From contig WNKI01000002.1 in the NCBI GenBank assembly GCA_015350385.1, positions 8,272,947 through 8,336,946 of the forward strand: a DNA stretch of 64,000 nt, given 5' to 3'. This document shows positions 15,167 through 25,185 of the stretch, piece after piece. Both the position numbers and the translations under genes were made by a program. The notes under the pieces were generated by a model. The model had not been told where the DNA came from. It saw only the letters and a program-made list of their open reading frames with translations, and ran no database searches. This DNA comes from Aculops lycopersici. Lineage: Eukaryota; Arthropoda; Arachnida; Trombidiformes; Eriophyidae. Position 1 is the first letter of the stretch, and each line of letters begins with the position of its first letter.

Positions 15167-15204
15167 GTACAGCCAGTCCCAAAAATTTCTGGGCCTGGCT
15201 GTAC
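15167..15204. repeat. 15-bp near-perfect inverted repeat (hairpin)
   Basis: GTACAGCCAGTCCCA and TGGGCCTGGCTGTAC face each other across an 8-base loop, complementary at 14 of 15 positions. The palindrome does not extend beyond the GTAC ends. No gene is recognised at this place. The stem is shorter than a normal microRNA precursor. Confidence 0.75.
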
Positions 15205-16148
15205 AAAGTCCTTATTCGAACGCAACTAACATCAGCTTTCACAAGCTCCCAACTGTGAGCTGAGTGGGAGCGCTTAGAGTACAACCAGTGTCATTCTATA
15301 GCCAGCTCCAACTCTGACTCTGACTCTAGCTCCGACTCAACTCGGCTTGTTTGCTTTAGTTGCTGGACATGAGGAATCGAGTTAACTCACAAGAGCAAAG
15401 TGTTGTTAGCTTAGAGCGAAGTTAGTGGGGTGGGAATGGCGAGTTAACGATATGCAACTCTGCCGCTAGTCGCGCACCCAACCAACTCATCGTCTCTTGT
15501 CGCTCGCTCCATTCCACACGACTTATCGCCTAGCTAATTTTTATGACCTTCGGTGGTAGCAGTGGCATTCGTGGCAACAGTAGCAGCAGCTGCACCACTT
15601 CTGGTGACCGTGGGGGCAACGGAGGCGACAGCAGCTACCACGATGAGGCCCATGCAGACTAACCAGCAAGGCTTTAGCGGCAGGGTGTAGCAAAAAGAAG
15701 CTGCGACTCTAGGCGCGTCAGCTCGCCGAGAAGCCAAAGGGTCAGCTGGCCACTCGTTACTTCTGGTTTAGATTGGCCAAGAGTTAGCAGAATCTACCAG
15801 TCGGCTAAATCCACGCCACTGGCTAGTTCTTTTCGCCCACAAGCTCGTTTTGAGTTTCCCCCTCTGTCTAGATTGTTGGTTTTTCGACTTGTTGGCTTGT
15901 TGGTTTATTGGTTTGTTGGCGACGACGAAGCAAGTTAGCCATCCAACTGGTAGATTGAATAGCTAGCTGACTGACTGATTGGCTCATCAAGGAACAAAGC
16001 GAACGCAGGCGAGCGAAGAGTTCACTAGCTTGCCAATGGACTAGTGGAGAGCGAGACTCCGTAGACTGCCACAGCGGATGTTCATTTGGGCGCCGCTGTT
16101 TGTAGCCGGCTCAGCTAAATTTGTCTAGCTTTGTGGCAAATCTGAGCC

Positions 16149-16174
16149 AGAGAGAGAGAGAGAGAGAGAGAGAG
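16149..16174. repeat. AG microsatellite
   Basis: Uninterrupted AG dinucleotides, one of many GA/CT tracts in the noncoding part of the window. Confidence 0.9.
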
Positions 16175-16244
16175 CAATCCGTTTGGCTTGCCATATGAGA
16201 TCACTGAACGGGTTGCTGCCATTGCTTTTCCCTCTACCCTTTTT

Positions 16245-16253
16245 GTCGTGGTT

Positions 16254-16288
<35 letters not shown>

Positions 16289-16296
16289 CGTCGTCG
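16245..16296. repeat. GTCGTG short tandem repeat
   Basis: Imperfect hexamer units of GTCGTG that shorten to GTC triplets at the end. It has no stable coding context. Confidence 0.85.
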
Positions 16297-18323
16297 CTGG
16301 CTCATGTGTTCATCTCATCCCAAATGGCTGCAGACTACTCTCTATACTTATACATACAGACACATGGACATGGACAACAAATAGCAGAAACATCAACATT
16401 GGCAAGACCTCTGCGGCAAGCCAGCCAGCCAGCCAGCTCGCCAGCAAATCATGTGCATACAAAACGACAACAAGACTGGCTTTCGTTGTCCACAGGCTCT
16501 CGACCAACAAATACACAGACAAACGAGCGGAGATAGGAAGTGAGGGGAGCAGATGCACGGGCAGGCAAACAAACGTTGATGGCGCTGAGCGGGTCGATTG
16601 TGCTTCGGTCCATATCCGTTTTGGTCTATCCAGAGACCGGAGCTGCAGTGTCGCGCGGGACTAGCCATCCAGCCAGCCAGTCGGCTAACAAGCTTACGAG
16701 GTATACCGATGCAGCTGCGCGTGTCTTGGGCCCACACAGCTGACCGAGGGAGCAAACGGGCGGCGGTCGCCGGGTGCGAGCTGTGCGACATCCCAAACCG
16801 AAGGCGCCCTATTCCAATGCACGAGCTCAAGCTACTCTCACTCTTGCATCCAGTTTAAAGAAGATGAGCTGCGTGATCAGCTCGCCGCGTGTTCCGTACA
16901 GCCAGCTCGCTGGCTAAATCTGACAGCCGCATTCGGCGGCGTAGGTCAGCGCGCCGAGGAGACGCGACAGCGACGGCGGCGCCGTAGTCTTCGACGTTGT
17001 TGTCGTCGTCGCACTCTCAGCGCGGTGGCGCAACGGACGGTGAAAAGCTGCAGTGGTTGCACTTGCTAATTTTCAACGCAAAGCCAACGACTACAGCAGC
17101 GACGGCAACGGCGGCGGCAACAGCACTGAAAACAGCACCACTGCACAACTCGGCAAAAACGCAATGGAAAACGTTACGTTAATCGCGCACACAAAACGCA
17201 ACACAGGCGCTTCAATTGGACCAACCAACCAACAGCAGCGGCAGCCGCAGTGGCGGTGGCGACCACCACCAGATCACAGCGAGCGAGCGAGCGACCAAGC
17301 AGGCGGGCAGGCCAACGCAGAAAGTTGCACTGGCTGACACACACACACACACGCTCACGCACACTCATCGCAGTCATCGTCGTCGTCGACGCTTCAGGTC
17401 GGGCCGAGTTAGTGCGTTGGATAGATTCGGAGACGCTTGGTTGTGTGGAGTTGGTGTCTTTTCTCTCTTTCTCATCGCTCGCTCGCTCGCTCGCTCGAGT
17501 CAGGCTACTGCTTTTGCAACAGCAGCGGTGGCGGCGGCAGCAGCAGCAGCAAAGTCCCTTTGACTGCCTCTGCTTCTGGTTTCTCTGCTATTGGCTGCTT
17601 CTCTCGCTCTGCTCGCTGAAGCTGACGCTGCTGAGTGGCTGCTGCGGCAGCGGCGGCCGCCGCTTGCCTCCAGTATCTCGCACTCTCTCTCTCTCTTTGG
17701 TATCGCGCTGCTGCTGTCTGCTATGGGGCGGCAATAACATAACACCACATATTAACATTAAATATCACCCACTACAACTACTACCACAACCATCTCCACC
17801 ATCACTATCAAGCCTACAGCAATCACAAGCTACTTGGGTACTATCATTATTATTATTATTACTGATATTATTATTATTATTATTGTCACTATTATCATCG
17901 CAGGCATCATCATCGTCGACAACAACCACAACAACAACAACAATAACAGCAGCAGTCGAAGCAGCAGCAGCGTCTTCACCAATCAAGGCTAAACAAAACA
18001 TTATCCAATTGAAGACGATAACAACATAGACAACAAGAATCATCCCGGAGGTTCATTATAAATCCAACTTGTCTAATCTCATCGAACTTGACAGCCATCG
18101 ACATTCGCTATTATCATTATCAATATTAGTATTCCCTCCTTATCCTTTAATCTTCTCAACTATCTTCTCTCTTTCTCTCACCCTTGAGTTGTGTTCAACA
18201 ACACAACTAACTGGGTAGACAGACATATAGATAGATAGATACACAGGTAGACGTTCAGGCAGACAGATCACAGGAGTAGAGAAAGTATATTGCCCTCAAG
18301 TGGCTGCTGGCACCAACTACAAG

Positions 18324-20120
18324 ATGGATGGCAATACAAACGTGGCGGCCAATACCAATGCTGATACTGCTACCGCTACCGCTACCACTACTACTACTGC
18401 TGCTGCTGCTGCTGCAAACACTACTAATACTAGCAACCCAACAAATTCAGCTACAATAGCACAAACGTCAACAACAACAACCACTAATACTAATGCAATT
18501 AATGAAGTGAACAGCTTATCTCCCATCAGACATTCGCCTTCATTCAAGAGAAGATCTAAAATGTCCCAACAATCGTCACGTTATCGTGTAACAACGGAAA
18601 TTGAAATCACACCACTGCCCGCATTAGTTAGTGTACCTGAGGATGAGCAAAAGGCATTGTTTATTAGGAAACTAAGGCAATGTTGTGTTGTGTTCGATTT
18701 TGTTGATGTTGCTAGTGATATGAGAGGCAAGGAGATCAAAAGGACAACATTGCAAGAGTTAATTGAATTCATCTCATTTGCCCGTGCGCATGTTATGACT
18801 GAAGAAGTTTATCCGGAAATTATTCGAATGATAACACATAATATATTTCGTACATTACCACCAAGCGATAATCCTGATTTCGATCCGGAAGAAGATGATC
18901 CAACATTAGAAGCTAGCTGGCCACATTTACAACCAGTCTATGAATTCTTCTTACGTTTCCTCGAATCGCCAGAATTTCAGCCGCCTATTGGTAAAAAATA
19001 TATTGATCAAAAGTTTGTTCTACAATTATTAGAATTGTTTGATAGTGAAGATCCACGTGAAAGAGATTTCCTTAAAACTGTATTACATAGAATTTACGGT
19101 AAATTTTTAGGTTTAAGAGCATTTATAAGAAAACAAATCAACAATATATTCTTGAGATTCATTTATGAAACTGAACATTTTAATGGAGTTGGTGAATTGT
19201 TGGAAATATTAGGCAGTATTATAAATGGATTCGCATTACCATTGAAACAAGAACATAAATCATTTCTAATCAAGGTTCTAATTCCATTGCATAAACCAAA
19301 GTGTTTAGGCTTATATCATGCCCAGTTGGCCTATTGTGTTGTTCAATTCTTGGAAAAGGATTCTACTTTAACGGAGCATGTTATTCGTGGCCTCCTTAAG
19401 TATTGGCCCAAGGTTTCCTCGCAAAAAGAGGTCATGTTCTTGGGCGAGGTTGAGGAGATATTAGATGTTATTGAATTTCAACAATTTATTAGAATACAAG
19501 AGCCACTATTTAGACAGATTGCAAGATGTATACTGAGTCCTCATTTTCAAGTTGCCGAAAGGGCACTGTGTTTTTGGAATAATGAGTACATATCGTCGTG
19601 TGTTGATGAAAATGTCAAAGTCATAATGCCCATATTGTTTAAAGCGTTAAAGAAGGTTCAAAACAACCATTGGAACGCAACGATTCGAACTACCACCCAT
19701 CCTGTTTTAGATTTGCTTATGAAAGCTGATGCAGATTTATATAGCAAGCTAGAGAAAACATATGAGGAAGATTTAATGCGGGAAGAGGATAGAGAACGGG
19801 AACGAAACGATCTATGGTGTAGACTGAGTCGATTAGCATTAGTGCAACAACAACAATTACAACAGCAACAACAACTACAACAAACACCACAAGAGGCCCA
19901 AATACAAAGCAAACAGCAACCACCATTAACTTCACAATCGAAGCATCAACAACAGGAACAGTCGCTAAGACGGAGCCAACCTTCGCCTGAACGTGACAGT
20001 TCGAGGTCCCCAAAGCCGGTTACAGGTGATGCAAGTTCGCCAAGCCAAGTGGGATTAACGGCGGACGAGCAAGGTGGCGGCCTTGCGTCTGATCATGATG
20101 AATCGTCGTCGAAACACTAA
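18324..20120 (+). CDS. PP2A regulatory subunit B56 (B')
   Basis: 598 residues from ATG 18324; the frame extends eight codons further only to a GTG. After a Thr/Ala/Asn-rich low-complexity leader, the conserved B56 HEAT-repeat core runs from about residue 95 to 500 (landmarks TPLPALVSVPEDEQ, LQELIEFIS, WPHLQPVYEFFLRFLES, YWPKVSSQKEVMFLGEVEEI, ERALCFWNNEYI, HWNATIR). B56 subunits select substrates carrying LxxIxE motifs for the PP2A catalytic core. In flies the paralogues are widerborst and well-rounded; which one this is cannot be settled here. A Gln-rich run (about 507-525) is followed by a 51-residue Ser/Pro/Arg tail that resembles the tail of the next gene. The core uses many AT-ending codons (tta, ata, aat). 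Single exon, with AATAAA overlapping the stop codon. Confidence 0.95.
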   Translation: MDGNTNVAANTNADTATATATTTTTAAAAAANTTNTSNPTNSATIAQTSTTTTTNTNAINEVNSLSPIRHSPSFKRRSKMSQQSSRYRVTTEIEITPLPALVSVPEDEQKALFIRKLRQCCVVFDFVDVASDMRGKEIKRTTLQELIEFISFARAHVMTEEVYPEIIRMITHNIFRTLPPSDNPDFDPEEDDPTLEASWPHLQPVYEFFLRFLESPEFQPPIGKKYIDQKFVLQLLELFDSEDPRERDFLKTVLHRIYGKFLGLRAFIRKQINNIFLRFIYETEHFNGVGELLEILGSIINGFALPLKQEHKSFLIKVLIPLHKPKCLGLYHAQLAYCVVQFLEKDSTLTEHVIRGLLKYWPKVSSQKEVMFLGEVEEILDVIEFQQFIRIQEPLFRQIARCILSPHFQVAERALCFWNNEYISSCVDENVKVIMPILFKALKKVQNNHWNATIRTTTHPVLDLLMKADADLYSKLEKTYEEDLMREEDRERERNDLWCRLSRLALVQQQQLQQQQQLQQTPQEAQIQSKQQPPLTSQSKHQQQEQSLRRSQPSPERDSSRSPKPVTGDASSPSQVGLTADEQGGGLASDHDESSSKH

Positions 20121-20125
20121 ATAAA
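20120..20125 (+). terminator. AATAAA overlapping the PP2A-B56 stop codon
   Basis: The final A of the TAA stop is the first A of AATAAA. If used, the 3' UTR would be only some 20-30 bases. The same arrangement recurs at the end of the neighbouring NCoR gene. Confidence 0.45.
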
Positions 20126-20728
20126 CTAGAGACCGGCGTTTATCGTTCAATTTTGCCCCTAATTTTGTTGTTCATTTTCCGTTTGAGATGAAAGAGCTCA
20201 GAAAATGTTGATAAGAAAATCAAAAATTTCAACACAGGATTTCCCATAGAACTATTTTCTACCCCCTGAGGTACTTTTTCTTTCCCCCATTTTCGGCCCT
20301 CGAATCACTACCACTGCTCCATTCCTGCCACTTCTACTGCACAGCACTGCAACCTCCATTCTGTTAAACTAGATAACGCAGCAAAACCAAAAGCAAATAC
20401 AAAAATTCCAAGCGGCAATGGTAATAGAGTGCAGAATGGCGTGGCTGGTTTGTTATTATTATCATCAGCACTTATTATCATCATCATTATCCATATATAA
20501 CTATTGATACCACCATTATTACTGTCACCATATTATAATCATAACCCCCTCACACAATCATCTTAACCATTACCAGGTAGACCCTTGACATTAACAATCG
20601 CCACATTCATTTATAATTATTATAGACGAATCCGCAATCGTCTCCAATTTCAACACAAACATAGCCAGCCAATCGAACGAAAACCTATACCCGCCTATTA
20701 TTCTTATCACTCATGATATGATATTATT
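20126..20728. other. intergenic segment between PP2A-B56 and NCoR
   Basis: About 600 bases of mainly AT-rich, ATT/ATC-repeat-like sequence between two genes on the same strand. It must hold the PP2A 3' end and the NCoR 5' UTR. No ORF or clear TATA box is convincing. Confidence 0.55.
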
Positions 20729-22996
20729 ATGGAGCAACACGCCGCCACAATCTCGCCTTTAATTAGGTACCCACCGTTCAATAATAGTTTACTTAGTAGT
20801 AGCAATACGAAGAAAACTATAGCTTACGAGCCAAGGACAGAGGCTATTTCTCCGGCAATAAATGACGATCTGCTAGCGGCGGAGGAATCATCGGCAAAAT
20901 CCACTCAGGATGAGCAAACTTTACTGGTTGACAAATTGAAGAAGGTTGAAGCAGAAATTTTACAAACCGATCAACAGATAATTAGATTGCGAAAACAAAA
21001 GACTCAGCTGGAACAGGCGGCAAGTTGCGCCTCAAGGGACGATGATGAAAATGGAGATAATGTTTGTGACACTAAACAACTTAGTATTGCAAAACTAGTC
21101 TATCATGAAAATAGGGCCAAGGCTCAAAAGGCCCATTCAAAGTTGGAGATGACCGTTGGAGCTACACGTGATTTACCACTTTACAATCAACCATCCGACA
21201 ATGCAATCTACCATTTCAACGCAGCAAAGTTTTCAAACTCATTCAAAAATTTACTCATCGCTTATTTTAAAGGCCGGCTACAGTCCAGATTGAAACTAGA
21301 AGATACTGTCAGCACAGAATACAATCGGCGAATGGAAAATTGGCTCAAACGGATTGAACAGGATGATTCTCAGCCAAGTAAGAGAGTTCGTGATGCAAAG
21401 ACTCGAGAGTTTTTCGAGAAACAATTCCCCGAACTTAAGAAGGCCCGAGAGAGTGGCGAGAGATTCTCGCGAGTCGGCCAACGGGTGGCTCGAAGCGACG
21501 CCGAGTTAGATGAACTCCTGGATGGTATTGCCGAACGAGAGGATCAAGACAAGAAGGTGAAGAGTTATGCCGTAATTCCGCCCATGCTCGAGGAGATGCG
21601 CTCAATGAAACCAAAGTTTATGAATACGAACGGATATGTCGAGGATATTGTTGCCGAGTATAAAGAGTATCAAATTCTCAACACCTGGACCAGTGAGGAA
21701 AAAGAGATCTTCAAAGAGAATTATTTACAACATCCTAAAAACTTTGGCCTGATTGCAACTTTGACCGGTAGAAAGAGTGTTGCCGATTGTGTACAATACT
21801 ACTACCTGTCCAAGAAGAGTGAGAACTACAAGCAATTATTGAAGAGGCAACAGAAGAGAAGGACAAGGAGTTTTGTGAGACCCGCCCAGCAGACACCAGC
21901 TATACCTCAAAATGAGACAAGCAATGATGTAGCAGCGAAAGCAAATGGATTCGACGAGCAAGGTGGCGATGCCACGATGACAGATGTAACTAATGATCAG
22001 AACTCGACCGATCAAGCAGATTCAAAATCAAATGCCTTGAACGGCAATGATAATGATAATGGTTCATCCATCAATGGACCAAATTGCAAGTTGAAGCGTG
22101 AGAATGGTCAACAAGACAAAGCTTCTTGCTGCGTGTGCAATTCACAATTTGCTAATGGCCTTCAATCTAGAAATGTCACAAGATCTAATCATCAATTGTA
22201 TGGTATTGTATTAGACGCCCTGTGGGCTGGCATGAAGATATGCTACCCTTGTAGGTTCCGACATGCCAGGCATCCAAGCTCCGATGAACCTCCACTCAGT
22301 CCAGAGCCTATGGATGATTTTACACCAGACAATCAAATGGAAATAGACCAACCTTTAGTTTCAGCCACACCAACTGATATAAACTCTGGCGATAGCGCGA
22401 ACATTTCCAATAAGGCTGAGACGACAACCACCACCACCACCTCGACCACCGCAATGGATACCTCAAATAATAGTTGTGAACTAAACCCTGTCGAGACTTC
22501 CAACGGCCCACAACGCACTTGTGTCCGTGATATCATCTATCGAGCTATTGAGATGAGCTACCAAAATCCGAAACCACCTGTGGCACATAGGGCTTGCCCA
22601 CCAACGAAACCACAACGGCCTAATCCAGTTGTAGTCAGGAGCGAACCTAGTTATGATGAAGGCATTCTAGATCTCTCACTACCGTCCAAAACTAAACCTA
22701 CTCCACCCCCACAGGCGACTATGCCGCAGAAGCTGCAACAGCAACAACAGCATCAACTGCAACAACTGCAACAACTGCAACAACAGCAACCTCAAGCTCA
22801 AGCTCTTCAAGCAAACCCGAAACAAGAGCAGAAGCCATCGCCGAGACGGAGTCCGCCCCCACTAGAGCGAGAGATCTCGCGCTCGCCTAACCTCATGGGT
22901 AGTCCCGCTTCTCCCAGCCAGATGGTCATCGACGAGTCGGCCGACGTTAGGTCCTCGGCGGGTTCCTCAGATCGAGATGATTCCTCAAGAAATTGA
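20729..22996 (+). CDS. NCoR/SMRTER-family nuclear receptor corepressor, short form
   Basis: 755 residues, one exon. Landmarks in family order: a coiled coil (about 66-98, VDKLKKVEAEI); LPLYNQPSDN; the basic block KTREFFEKQFPE; RFSRVGQR; AVIPPML; then the SANT1 domain of the deacetylase-activating module (about 312-373; TWTSEEKEIFKENYLQHPKN, SVADCVQYYYLSKK). This module binds and activates HDAC3. Beyond SANT1 the family pattern fades: no SANT2 is seen. There are two CxxC pairs (about 467-510), a CoRNR-box-like VRDIIYRAI (about 599-607), an LDLS motif resembling CtBP-binding PxDLS (about 646), a Gln run and a Ser/Pro tail. Family members usually exceed 2,000 residues, so this is a greatly reduced protein or an incomplete model. 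Family assignment is strong. Confidence 0.88.
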   Translation: MEQHAATISPLIRYPPFNNSLLSSSNTKKTIAYEPRTEAISPAINDDLLAAEESSAKSTQDEQTLLVDKLKKVEAEILQTDQQIIRLRKQKTQLEQAASCASRDDDENGDNVCDTKQLSIAKLVYHENRAKAQKAHSKLEMTVGATRDLPLYNQPSDNAIYHFNAAKFSNSFKNLLIAYFKGRLQSRLKLEDTVSTEYNRRMENWLKRIEQDDSQPSKRVRDAKTREFFEKQFPELKKARESGERFSRVGQRVARSDAELDELLDGIAEREDQDKKVKSYAVIPPMLEEMRSMKPKFMNTNGYVEDIVAEYKEYQILNTWTSEEKEIFKENYLQHPKNFGLIATLTGRKSVADCVQYYYLSKKSENYKQLLKRQQKRRTRSFVRPAQQTPAIPQNETSNDVAAKANGFDEQGGDATMTDVTNDQNSTDQADSKSNALNGNDNDNGSSINGPNCKLKRENGQQDKASCCVCNSQFANGLQSRNVTRSNHQLYGIVLDALWAGMKICYPCRFRHARHPSSDEPPLSPEPMDDFTPDNQMEIDQPLVSATPTDINSGDSANISNKAETTTTTTTSTTAMDTSNNSCELNPVETSNGPQRTCVRDIIYRAIEMSYQNPKPPVAHRACPPTKPQRPNPVVVRSEPSYDEGILDLSLPSKTKPTPPPQATMPQKLQQQQQHQLQQLQQLQQQQPQAQALQANPKQEQKPSPRRSPPPLEREISRSPNLMGSPASPSQMVIDESADVRSSAGSSDRDDSSRN

Positions 22997-23001
22997 ATAA
23001 A
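22996..23001 (+). terminator. AATAAA overlapping the NCoR stop codon
   Basis: The A of the TGA stop starts AATAAA, exactly as at the end of PP2A-B56. This supports the stop being the real gene end, with a very short 3' UTR. Confidence 0.45.
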
Positions 23002-23410
23002 CTCCTACTTTAACGACCCCTCGAAATTAACTACTGAAAAGACAATTAGCCGACTATCTAATTTCATTTTTATCTAGCCAGAATCGAACCTGAAATTTTC
23101 GTTCTCATCTCACGGTGAGCAACAAACCGGACAGAACTGGCGCGCACAGGTGATTGTTGTTGTTGTTGTTGTCGTCGTCGGCTAAATGCTTCCACTTTCT
23201 GCATGCTTTGTTCTCCATTGTCTATTTTGTTGCATGAACTTCCATTACATAACACGTCGGACTTTCTCGATGCTCAAAATATTTTAATCCAAATGATAAA
23301 TCAATGATTAAACTATAAATATTTTAGCTCCCGATGAAAAGATAGGCCGACTAAACTTTAGTTGTCGAACCCAATAAAGCTTTCTTCCAGATTATTAATC
23401 AACGACCAAG
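23002..23410. other. intergenic segment between NCoR and Maf/ASMTL
   Basis: It contains a GTT run near 23156-23170 and AT-rich sequence, and probably the Maf promoter and 5' UTR. A minus-strand GGTTCGATTC near 23090 resembles a tRNA B box but has no matching A box or cloverleaf. Confidence 0.5.
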
Positions 23411-24217
23411 ATGCTCGAGCCCATAAGACATATTCTCTCGCAGCAGAAGATAATTCTAGCTAGCGGATCGCCACGGAGACTCGAGATTCTCAAGATGATT
23501 GGCCTCAGATTTGAGGTTCACACTTCAAAGTTTGAGGAAAATTTAGATAAGCACTCGTTTTCTCATCCCTGCGAATATGTTAAGGAGAACGCAAAGCAGA
23601 AGGCAATCGAGGTTTGGAACAGGTTGTCCGCAAGGAATTGTCCACAACGTGAGATCGCCGATTCGGGTGATTCTAGTGACAATCGTCCAGATTTGGTCAT
23701 TGGAGCAGATACGGTGGTTACGCTTTATGATGAAATTATGGAGAAGCCAAAGGATGAGGAGGACGCTTATGATATGTTGAAGAAGTTGGGCGGCCAGAAG
23801 CATACTGTTTTCACAGGCGTCGCCTTGATTACAAAGAAGAAACAATTGCCCAAAGGGCTAATGCAACGCACAAACTCTCAACTGTCCAAGACGGAATCTC
23901 AAGACAACGCCGGCGCCGATTCCAAGGGTTCACCTGCCTCGCTTGGGGATCAAAGTTGTGATAGCTCGCTTAGTTTTGAAGACTACCTGGTGACCACCTT
24001 CCATGAATCTACTGACGTCACTATGGCCGAGCTGAATGATGATATTATTAAGGGTTACATTGCAACTGGAGAACCATTTGATAAGGCCGGCGCTTATGCA
24101 ATCCAATGTCATGGCGCCACTCTGGTCGAACAAATCAAGGGTGACTATTACAATGTCGTGGGCATGCCACTTCATCGTCTCTGTCGCGAGCTTTATACAC
24201 TTCACTCCGAGCTTTAG
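23411..24217 (+). CDS. Maf/ASMTL-like nucleoside triphosphate pyrophosphatase
   Basis: 268 residues with all Maf signatures: the nucleotide-binding loop LASGSPRRLEIL (about 16-27), a central VIGADTVV (about 97-104), EKPKDEEDAYDMLKKLGGQ and the C-terminal GAYAIQCHGATLVEQIKGDY with VVGMPL. Maf enzymes hydrolyse non-canonical or modified nucleoside triphosphates to monophosphates, sanitising the pool. The arrangement is that of the N-terminal half of ASMTL; the methyltransferase-like half of the vertebrate protein is absent, as is usual for stand-alone Maf proteins. A Ser/Asp-rich loop of about 40 residues (around 150-190) interrupts the core before FHESTDVTMAEL. No intron. It converges on Hikeshi, with about 200 bases between stop codons. 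Confidence 0.93.
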   Translation: MLEPIRHILSQQKIILASGSPRRLEILKMIGLRFEVHTSKFEENLDKHSFSHPCEYVKENAKQKAIEVWNRLSARNCPQREIADSGDSSDNRPDLVIGADTVVTLYDEIMEKPKDEEDAYDMLKKLGGQKHTVFTGVALITKKKQLPKGLMQRTNSQLSKTESQDNAGADSKGSPASLGDQSCDSSLSFEDYLVTTFHESTDVTMAELNDDIIKGYIATGEPFDKAGAYAIQCHGATLVEQIKGDYYNVVGMPLHRLCRELYTLHSEL

Positions 24218-24389
24218 AAAATCAACTACAGGAACAAAACAAACAAAATGATCTGGATCGATAATCTATTTTACCCATTCTATCTTACATACGTTGTATA
24301 AGAAAGATATTGTCACTCTCTAACTGCAAAAAGACACAGAATACATGTCAATCATACCTAATTGCGATGAGCATTGATTTGTTTTGTTA

Positions 24390-24395
24390 TTTATT
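24390..24395 (-). terminator. AATAAA polyadenylation signal of the Hikeshi gene
   Basis: AATAAA reads on the minus strand 27 bases after the Hikeshi stop codon. The 204 bases between the Maf and Hikeshi stops hold both 3' ends. Confidence 0.6.
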
Positions 24396-24421
24396 TAATT
24401 ATTTCATGAAGATCTTGGGGG

Positions 24422-25185
24422 TTAGTTTAAACTTTTCCAGAAATTTTGGTCGGCACTAAGTCTTCTAGTATAGTTTTCGTACCAACTCTGTATTGTAGAT
24501 AGTGGTACATATTGAGTGTTTGAGGTGGCCGGATTCGTCGTCTGGAAGGGATTGCCGGCAAGCTCGCTGGTGTTCCGGCTAAAAGATGAGCAATAATTGA
24601 ACAGGTTGCTAACTGTTTTGTTCATGAATTCGGCAAAGGACGTCAAATTTGAGGCTGTTGTCTCTACGGCTGGTACCATTTGAACAACATTTGCCAGAGG
24701 CTCAATGGAAATGCCAATCTGTGCACAATGCATCACTGGATCCTGAATGTAATTAAACGAGGCTTGGTTGGAGCCATCCCCGCCAACTGCAAGTTCATTA
24801 CGCAACTTTGAGGTAGTTATATTAGCCAGCTTGTAAATAGCTGACGGCTTTTCGTTGGTCAAATGGCCGAGAAAGTTCCAATTTGGCGGCGCATTTGGAT
24901 CTGGTAGTGAAAAGAATATGCAACTCGCAGTTCCAGGGGGCAGAGGAGTAACGCCAGTTAAGAAGACGACCACGTGATTTATAGATTCGGCATTAGGGAT
25001 CGTAATAAGGTATTGATTAATGCCCACCTGTTGAAAGTTGGTGTCAACCTGGAGGTCATGTGTGGGGATTTAAGGTGTGCTGGTTAGTTGTTATGCCTGA
25101 TATCTCTACATGGAACGAGCAAAACCGCCAATGCGCTTCAGATACTCACCGCTCTACCGGGCACCACTAGACCGAATGTCGCCAT
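24422..25185 (-). CDS. Hikeshi (OPI10 family), HSP70 nuclear import carrier, two exons
   Basis: Exon 1 is 25150-25185 (12 codons, MATFGLVVPGRA). A 101-bp intron (GTGAGT..CCAG) joins it in phase 0 to exon 2, 24422-25048, starting VDTNFQQVGINQYLI. The product is 220 residues, close to the roughly 200 of the family. Typical motifs are HVVVFLTGVTPLPPGTAS, the FSLPDP segment, WNFLGHLTNEKPSAIYK near residue 75, and a C-terminal aromatic segment. Hikeshi binds ATP-bound HSP70 and FG nucleoporins and carries HSP70 into the nucleus during heat stress. The ATG of exon 1 lies in the expected family position, which makes the two-exon model convincing although exon 1 is tiny. Confidence 0.92.

Larger units (their letters stand above)
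12291..18323. other. long repeat-rich noncoding region between divergent ASAP and PP2A-B56
   Basis: No frame here matches a BAR domain or any other family I recognise. The DNA holds CT runs (about 13165-13212 and 15115-15129), a GA run (16149-16174), GTCGTG repeats (16245-16296), CAG/CAA and ATT runs (about 17520-17950), and a GC-rich, CpG-rich stretch at about 16500-17450. It probably contains the promoters and 5' UTRs of both flanking genes. The section just before 18324 looks like PP2A 5' UTR. Confidence 0.55.

Noticed and set aside
15534..15737. Minus-strand frame with a hydrophobic stretch (MGLIVVAAVASVAP) that could be a signal peptide.
   Set aside because: Only 39 codons follow the first ATG and the remainder is Ala/Thr-rich repeat; no supporting promoter or exon structure was found.
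17250..18029. 259-codon plus-strand frame rich in Leu, Ser and Thr.
   Set aside because: It is built from CTG, ATT and ACA repeats, has no domain signature and probably lies in upstream noncoding sequence.
23081..23110. GGTTCGATTC on the minus strand, similar to a tRNA B box.
   Set aside because: No A box at a suitable distance and no cloverleaf arms can be paired.
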